Shown in pieces: positions 56,362-64,000 of a DNA stretch of 64,000 nucleotides. The notes below the pieces were generated by a model. That model was not told the DNA's origin, searched no databases, and saw only the letters and a list, made by a program, of their open reading frames with translations. The DNA lies in the NCBI RefSeq assembly GCF_040712315.1, contig NC_134013.1, forward strand, positions 91,642,001-91,706,000, in the 5' to 3' direction. Source of the stretch: Castanea sativa. Taxonomy: Eukaryota; Streptophyta; Magnoliopsida; Fagales; Fagaceae. Both the position numbers and the translations under genes were made by a program. Each line of letters opens with the position of its first letter. Positions within the stretch are counted from its first letter, which is position 1.

Positions 56362-57931
56362 GCAAAGTCATGCCCAGCATTACTTGGATGACCAAAAAAT
56401 ATGCAAAAAGCCAATTAACCTGCTATGTTGGTTCGCTTATTATGTATCACTGTTTTCAAGCACGCTGAAATTGCTTACTATTTCAACAATTTTTGATGCA
56501 TGTTTAATTGTTTATAGGCACTATCTTCCCCTCAAAGTTGTCAACATTGAAGTAACAGCCATGGCAGCTTGCCATACTATGCCTAAGTGCAACCACCAGC
56601 TTGCCATGTGTAGGCACCTGCATGGCATTAGAAAGCCATGCCATTGGTCATGCACAAGCAATGTACATGATCCTGTACTTTCATTGGGTTTTACCACTTA
56701 ATGTTGTTTCCAGTTTTCTGTAAACTCAAGTTTCTGTTTCATAATTCTCTTTTTCATTTTAATATAGATCCTTTTTCAGACCCCCCCACCGCCCCCTCCC
56801 CCAAAAAAAAAGAAAAGAAAAAAGAGGTTCATGCAAGCTTTGAGTTTTTAAACATCTCCCCGAGGGAAAGACTCCCATTGAATGAATGAGGCACTTCAGC
56901 TCACTACTCTGTAACCATCGTTTCTCAAATGCAAGTTGATAATTTCCTTCCCAATTGTGGATAGTTAAATAAGCCTCTCACAAATTATTTATAAAAAATT
57001 AAAATAAAAGCTCCACTATCTTTCTTAATTTACTGGTCTTTCTAGCCAACTGGTACGTCTCATCCTTTCAAAGGACAAGATCTACATCTACACTTGTTAG
57101 TGCATGTTTTTATTTGGTTATTAAACGAATTGTAAAAGAGTTTCTAAGGAAGTCCTAACACATTTTTCTGCTAAAAATATGATATTTTATTGGTACCCAA
57201 TAGGAAGAAAACAGAGGTAAACAAAATTATAATTTTAGTGGATACAAAAGCAAACTGAACTTCAAGGAACTTCAAACAGGTAACTAAACCATTTATTGTA
57301 TGTATCAGCTCACCATCCATTATTATTCATGGAACGTCCCATGAGGTGACAACCTTCATCACGGCACCTTTATCTTTATACAAATATGCCTTGAAAAGCT
57401 CTATCTCGAAACTTGATCATCTGGCAGTGGCACTTTATGCTGTAATTTTGAGATTGGAAGCGTAATCTTAAAACAATTTCAATAAAATTCATATATATAT
57501 ATAGCCCTCTTTTCTTGGATGTGTGTGGTAGCATTGTGGTTCGAGTTACAAATGGTGTCTCTTTTTGCGATATTACATCACTTCAAAACTTTCAGTTAGG
57601 TTAATTAACGTTTTCTTAAGTCTAACATTGGATTACATGTCCTCCATATGCTTATCAAAAATTAATTTTGATATTTTGCAAGCTCGATGGTTGTGGAGGT
57701 CACATCATCCAATGTTGAACCTAACTCATATATGCTACAATAACATAAAACCTTAATCCCAAATTTAGGGCTGATTATACATCTTGAACAAATTAGTTAG
57801 GATCGGCCACATATGCATGTGTGTGTGTGTCTATATATATAACAAACATTCTAGACACACCTAATCAATAAGAAATGTCTAATAATTTCTGATTTCTACA
57901 ATGTTTCTACATACCTTTTCAACCCATTGGT
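56362..57931. other. Convergent intergenic region
   Basis: 3' flanks of the glycosylase-like and GST genes. A C-rich/A-rich tract lies at 56780-56826. Small open frames (56384-56701, 56701-56889, 57565-57756) have no recognisable products. Polyadenylation signals would be expected on both strands, but I cannot fix them. Confidence 0.6.
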
Positions 57932-60900
57932 TTAACTAGCACTTGCCAGAGGAGTATCTGGCTGCTTTTCTGGCATAGCATCTTGGAAAGCCGGTATCTC
58001 ATTGTATGCCTCATTCAATCTGGATAAGAGAGGGAATTGAGTCTTCAAAAAAAAAAAAAAGGGAGAAACCTGTCAGCAAATACAGATACAGAAATGAATT
58101 TTAAAGTAAGCCCTAAATTTCAAGATTACTAAATATAGGTGTCATCATGCATATTTCTCTGCATGTGTGTGTGTGAGAGAGAGAGAGTTTTGTAGCTGTA
58201 TAATTATTAAACAAGGTAGAAGAAGCAACAAATGGGGCAACCAATGCATAACTAATAAATCCAAAAATATCCGTAGCAACAACTCTAGCTTGAGGATGCA
58301 GAAATTCATACATCTAAGACCAGAAGCAAGATTTTCACTGACAGAAGAAGACTATACAAGGTCATAAATTTTTTTTTTAACTACTGTAATTCCACAAACT
58401 CTTGATGGCTGAGGTCAAACAACAATTTGGCATTAAAGCAGCTTGAAGATGAAGTTAATATACATAATGAGAACATTGAAAATCAACCCCTAATCTTTAT
58501 CTTTTGTTAGTGGTTTTTCTGAAGGAAAAATAATTGTTACAATACTCAAGAGTCAAGACTGCAACAGTTTTTCCCATTAATAAAAATATTATATATATAT
58601 ATATATATATATATTTTCTACAAATCAAATGTAACTGGCACATTAATTCTAGAATGAGCACTACCATGTCAACATTGAACCTTTTAACTGCTGCATGAAT
58701 CTGAGGAGCTAGAAACAAATCTGCCTGCAAATAATTGCAATGCATTACAGTACATTACGAGAAATACCTTAACTCATAAACTAAATCCATGCAAGCTGCT
58801 GTAAAGTAGTATTTTAGGAAGTGAAATTCTAGCATGTCATGCACTGTGAAACTAATAGTATAAGGCTGAGGCAAGAGTCTAATCCAATACATGGAAGATG
58901 CGAGTCTAATGCAATACATGGAAGATGTTGACATGGTATGGTGACATGGCACGAGGGAGTGACATGGCACATGGCCAGGCAAGCTTCAGGTCTGTATTTC
59001 ATATGTCCCATTTGATTATTGTAGCTATATTCAAATGTGCCAGGTTGGAGGGAAAATTAGTTAGAGGCACATGCACAAGCTAGATTTTAGGAAGTTGTTA
59101 GAACTTAGAAGTAGAAGCCATGTGCTGTATTAAACATAGCATGTGATTAGAATGCATTCCCAAATTCGATCTAGCCTAAACTGCAGCACATCACATTCCC
59201 TGCATCAAAATACTGACTTCAGCACAATTATGTATATTGATATACTTAAGTCAAAAACTAAGTGCTTAGAGTTGAGTATGGTGCCTTCATGTCTGATAAT
59301 CCATGGTTTGGGTTTGGGAGAAGATCCATCTTCAGATTGCAATCTTAAAGATTGAGAAGTGGGTTCTTCTATTTTATATTGTATTCTGCTGTCAGTTGGT
59401 TTCAATACTTAAGGTTGTAAAAGATAGACCAAAATCTTTGTTTGGTTGTAAAAGATAGACCAACTTCAGGATGGTTGACGACTTCCTTAGCAAAGGAACC
59501 CCTAGCAATATTGGAGCATTTTGATAGTAAAATGAAAATTCATAGTGATGGCCATTCTTTTAGTCTTTCTCTATGCAGTGATCAATTTTAAATTTAGTTT
59601 CAACAGATTTAGGGTGCATGATTATGTGTTTATGGTTAGGCACCTTGTGCATTCAATGTAGATAGAGAAAAAGGGAAAAGCATTCGTAACAGCTGTAAAA
59701 CATTGGTAGAAACTTCCAAAACCCTGACTCTTCAAATGTTTGCACACAGTGCAGCAAATTGTATATACAAGTTTGTGGGCACAGACTCAGATGATGCAGG
59801 AAACCAAACCAGGTAAACTTCATCTCCAGTAGCAAATCTTCCAGCATAGTCTTTTAAAAGCCTCTCGAGTGCTGAAACAAATGCAAATAGTAATCAAAAT
59901 AAGCCTAAAGCCATTAAGGAGCAGAAACCATCCCACAGTGGCACAAAAAGTTCACATGTGACTGGAATTTCCAGGGAGTGGAACCCAGGTGTTAAAAAGA
60001 TCAAGATAATCCATGAAAATAAAATTATACAAGCCCTTGTTTTCCTCCAAACTATTAGGATGATTTTTTTGGGGAGATATGAACACTAATCTGATTGTCC
60101 AAACAAACAAACATGTATAATCCCTCCACCAGATCAAGAGTCAATAGTTCACTTAACATTTCTTCCTTACTCCAGTTGAGTGTCCATGTGTAGTAAGCTC
60201 TATTGAACTTACAAAAGAAATTAGTATCAAGTCTATTGCCAAAGTTATTTACTAATCTCGTTAACCACAGACCATGAAAGGAGTTTGGAACTGATACAGA
60301 TAATTAAAATCAGGATCCAATATCATTAGTTAGCTGTATCTTCTAAATAGCTCATGGAAGGACTAATTTCTCAGCTTGTAACTTTATAGTGCACGTATGT
60401 TTGCAAATACTATTTATCAGATAACTTCACTTACATCTTGCTAAATTTCTGTATGTGTTTTCTCAATTTTATAGAAAGTGTAACAAGATTGGAGGGATTG
60501 ATCTTGTTATCAGCTTTTAAATTAAACCAGCCTTCAAACATGCGAGACTGGCATGGTAGAAAGATATTTTTGAGTTTTCTTCTTTCATGGGCCACAAAAA
60601 CTTCTTAATTTTAACTCTAGGTATTATTTTCGATAAATTACCAATTGTCCCAAAAGCTTAAACTAATAGAAAATGGTAAATTTAATCTTAATATAACACT
60701 CTCCCTTCACGTGTGGGCCTAAACTTTCCTTATCAAGTAGGGCCCAACATGTGGGAATTTTATAAATGGGAGGTAAGATGAAGGCATGGTTTGAACCCAG
60801 CTCCTCCAACTTTAATACCATAATAAATTACGAATTGTCCCAAACGCTTAAGCTATTAGGAAATTATGAGTTTAATCATGTAATCTAACAAAGTCTAAAT

Positions 60901-63444
60901 GTTATAGTGTGTAGCACAATCTAGAACTGATCTGGTATCTACTTATTCTTTCAAATCTTACATCTTTTTTTTTTCCTGCTTTGGGGCCCACCTGCCAGGG
61001 AAGGGGAGAGTACAGTGCAGCTTAGTAAAATCTTACCTACAAAGCCTTTTTTGATATAATGTTGAGCCCAAGCAAGTTTCACATCAGGATCAGAACTAAT
61101 TTTTTCGTCAATGCACTTCTGTATATAGGAGGAAAAGCAGCAAAAAAAATGTTTATATCATATAAGTTCTAACAATTTCATGAAAATAACAACATAGCGG
61201 TATATAACCACAACAGTCTCACAAGGATATATACCAGTGTAGCTACTTTTTGAAGAGGCTGAATGCTTGAGGAAACAATATTGGCAGCCTACTATCAAGT
61301 TATAAAGGCAATTCCATTATTGTGTGAATATTAGCAAAAAATGGATAAGGTACAGAAAAGAATTATGCCATATTAGATCAGGAATCTGTATACATTTCCT
61401 CAAGGCTGGACAAGAAAGTAAATCCAAAGAGTAATTTTGAAAAATATTATCTAAACTAAAATATTTTTTTCATCCCTAAAGTTTGCATGTATTTTTTTTT
61501 TTCATCCCTAAAGTTCAAAAAGTTTTTTTTTCCCTAAACTATTGAAAACATTACACCATTAGTCATTAAACTTTAAAATTTTCTCTTTTAGTCCCTGAAC
61601 TATTGAAAAAAGTTCTTTTATCATCCCTAAACTCTTAAAAAAATCTTCCATACTAACTGTGTGACCAATAGTTTCTTGCCACTTGTTCATCTCATGTGTG
61701 TCCTTTTTTTTAAATGTAATGGTCCATGTCAGACATGTCAGATTCTCTAATGCTAAAAATAGTGCCACCTAAACACATAGGATAAAACTTACAAGCAGTG
61801 GACAGAAAAATGAAAAGTGTAATGTTTTCAATAGTTTAGTGATGAAAAATGATCTTTCTAAAGTTAAGGGACAGAAACTAAATTTCATGAAAATTTTACA
61901 AATGAAACAATATTTTTTGCTATTACTAGATCAGTCCTTTTAGCGTTCTTTATCACGTGGCACAATAACTTGCAGGTGTGTTGGCAAGGTTGTATGGAAA
62001 AGAACCCTCCCCATTTGCTTTTGAAATCTAGTGTCCAACTCAAAGTGAAGATTTAGTATTTAAAAAATCTAAGGGTGAACGTGATGCCACCTAAATCAAT
62101 TATCATTCCTTAGTTGGTGGAATACAATTTTAAATGATGTCGCACCAAATACATCTTAGATTTCAGAAAACCAAATCTTCACCATGACATAGACCATTTT
62201 AATTTAAAAGCAAACATAGGAGCCTGATCCTAGGCATCAATACACAACGCAGAATTTACTTTATTTCAAAATTACCATAGCAGACACAGCCATCCTTGTC
62301 AATGTGTACCCCAGTTCGCTCAGCATGTGTAGTAGGCTTTAAATGCGTTCTTTAATGCAAATTATAGGTAGTTGTCTGCATAAGTTTCACGAAGTGGGAA
62401 GGATAGAATAGGAGACAGAAACAATTTTCATCTTATTAATATGGCAAAAATGCCAGAGGTAGTTCCATGTGCAATTAAATGTTATCAGCTCCTTGCAACA
62501 TCATGTCAATTGACCCTATCAAGAGTTTTTCAAGTTAATCCCCAAATTGTTCCAACTTGTAAAGGAGATTAGGAAAATCATGAACCAATAGAAGGCAGCA
62601 GAAAAGAGATTACAGAGCAGAGCATAAAATAGGAAGAGTAAAGAAAGCAGATAGTAGATAGTACCTGGTAATTGATGGCTCTTTTGTGAATATCTTGGGG
62701 CAACAGTGGATAGTGGTGAGGATACTTGTCTTCTAAATACTGTGAAATGGAAAGAGTGATGAATGAGAATGATAAAGACAAGGAAGAATTAATTGGTAGA
62801 AAGGGATATAGAAAATAGGAATATTAATTATACCATGAGGATGGCAAGAGAGTCGGCAACTACGGTGTCTCCATCGACGAGCACAGGAACATTACCGCTA
62901 GGATTCAGCTTTATAAACTCTAGGATAGATATGTAAAAAGAAACAAACATCCATACATGAAATAATAATAATAATAAGTAGAAAGAAAGGCAATTTTAAT
63001 TTACTTTGAGGAAAGCAGAGCAGTTGGAAATAGCAAAAAGCAGTTAGAATTTAGAGGAGGTCTCACCGGGGTTCAATTGCTCTCCTTTCAACAAGTTAAC
63101 TGATTTGTACTCATATTTCAGCCCTAATCAATCATCAATCATCAATCATCATCATCAATAATTGAATGAAGCATTAATGAAGAGAGAGAAAAAGAAGGAT
63201 ATTACCTTTGAAGTTGAGGGCAATACGAACACGGAAGGAACAAGTGCTCCACCAGAATGAATACAGCTTCAGCTTCTGCTTCTGCTTCTTCACCTCACCG
63301 CTTCCGCTTCCAATTCCGCTTCCACTTTCACCTTCCTAATCCATAATAATAATAATAATATTACAATTTAATTTATTTAGTTTACAAAACAAAAAGGCGA
63401 TTCATAGATAAGAGCAACTGGTAGTGGCAGTGGTAGCATACCAT
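57932..63444 (-). CDS. GSTZ: Zeta-class glutathione S-transferase / maleylacetoacetate isomerase
   Basis: Exons on the minus strand: ATG 63442-63444 alone, then 63206-63335, 63067-63123, 62834-62919, 62665-62739, 61235-61288, 61037-61118, 59810-59871, 58665-58724, 57932-58042. They total 720 nt (239 aa) in one frame. N-terminal thioredoxin-like domain: KLKLYSFWWSTCSFRVRIAL (active-site Ser-x-Cys region), NPSGNVPVLVDGD and the glutathione-binding DSLAIL. C-terminal helical domain: YLEDKYPHHYPLLPQD, YAGRFATGDEVYLADLFLAP (across exons), and NEIPAFQDAMPEKQPDTPLAS at the end. The family isomerises maleylacetoacetate in tyrosine breakdown in the cytosol, with GSH as cofactor. The active site reads S-T-C with Trp before it, where Arabidopsis GSTZ1 has R-S-S-C. 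Without the intron after ATG, reading from the ATG at 63344 meets a stop at codon 3. Confidence 0.85.
60620..60870. repeat. Repeated block in a GSTZ intron
   Basis: 'ataaattaccaattgtccca' at about 60633 recurs as 'ataaattacgaattgtccca' at about 60823. Between are 'tgtgggcctaaac' and 'tagggcccaacatgtgggaa', common in decayed plant retroelements. No coding. The class is not resolved. Confidence 0.4.
61435..61920. repeat. MITE-like block in a GSTZ intron
   Basis: Repeated 'catccctaaa[g/c]t' and 'actattgaaaa' phrases on both strands, with an AT-rich aaaatattat at the left and acaatatttttt at the right as weak inverted ends. The phrase density differs sharply from the surrounding intron. The same phrasing (tagtccctaa) recurs near 63756. 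An open frame at 61559-61768 is not considered real. Confidence 0.4.
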
Positions 63445-63622
63445 TTAAATTTAATTCAACAAAGTTACTTAAAAAGAGTGAGATTTGATTTTGTGAATTC
63501 CAGTTTTTCAATTTTATTACAGAGCAGCTGCAAATCAGCGTTTTTAAGGTTTGGATTGACCCCCCACCGGAAAAGGAAAGTTGTTCGAACAAAAAAGCTT
63601 TTGCTTTTCCGAAATCCAACAC

Positions 63623-63626
63623 CGAC

Positions 63627-63658
<32 letters not shown>
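63623..63658. repeat. (AAT)n microsatellite upstream of GSTZ
   Basis: About a dozen aat units; shorter (aat)n runs also occur at 62962 and 63343. The rest of 63445-64000 is the presumed GSTZ promoter and flank with no gene recognised. Confidence 0.9.
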
Positions 63659-64000
63659 GTTTAAGGAAATTGATTTTTTTTTTTTTTTTAAATGCACTTT
63701 TAATTCTTACATTTTGTACTTCTTTTATTTTAGTCTTTACATTTTGATTTTTTTACTTTTAGTCCCTAATTCAAGGGGTTGTGTTTCTACAAAGAACTGT
63801 AGCATTCTTTTAGATAAGAGTATCAGATATGTGCTAAATCTTATGTCTTTAAGTAAAATTGAATGTTCTGAGACTAAAGAAAGGATGCGAGTAGTGGTGG
63901 AGTTTGCTACGGTGTTTATGGCAGAAAAGCCATGTGGCTAGGATGGGCTATGACACAGTGTAATTATGGACTTTAATATATTGTTTTTTAAGTGAACTAT

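Noticed and set aside
61559..61768. 69-codon minus-strand frame in a GSTZ intron as an extra exon
   Set aside because: It falls in a repetitive block, and the GSTZ exons on either side join in frame without it.

Overview
This is plant nuclear DNA, almost certainly from a woody eudicot. The genes have many short exons with GT/AG introns, and the DNA between them is AT-rich and full of retrotransposon debris. No tRNA, rRNA, CRISPR array or prokaryotic feature was seen. Fagales would fit the look of the repeat families, but that is only an impression.

Layout. Positions 1-10540 are a transposon graveyard. It holds a hAT transposase gene split by a truncated LTR retroelement, and four solo LTRs, one nested inside another, with 5-bp target duplications readable at each. 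From 10657 to 47293 lie two tandem minus-strand genes for LRR receptor-like kinases of the LRR-VIII type (At5g49770 / HPCA1-like). The proximal copy, gene 1 (10657-29760), is a decayed pseudogene. It has frameshifts, lost splice sites, a lost LRR exon and a kinase domain without the DFG aspartate and the catalytic-loop lysine. Its introns hold a Helitron, an LTR and a 6.6-kb Ty3/gypsy chromovirus, and a full-length LINE sits about 100 bp upstream of its ATG. The distal copy, gene 2 (38278-47293), has an 18-exon model that sums to exactly 926 codons. It carries one in-frame TGA right after the ATP-binding lysine. Both copies lack one LRR exon expected in the family.

Positions 47294-54260 are intergenic. 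They contain a possible MITE, a long (TA)n tract and a defective PIF/Harbinger transposon with its transposase and Myb/SANT-like genes. Two ordinary single-copy-type genes follow, convergent: a plus-strand HhH-GPD DNA-glycosylase-like gene (54261-56361) and a minus-strand zeta-class glutathione transferase gene (57932-63444), whose ATG appears to sit alone at the end of the first coding exon.

The two receptor paralogues act as internal controls for each other. Gene 2 keeps the unoccupied target site for the gypsy element and for the downstream solo LTR of gene 1, so both insertions came after the gene duplication. I did not find a clearly undescribed system. The most informative material is the decay of the HPCA1-like pair, the nested dated insertions, a tandem W-box array cut off from its gene by the LINE, and the start-codon exon of the GST gene.
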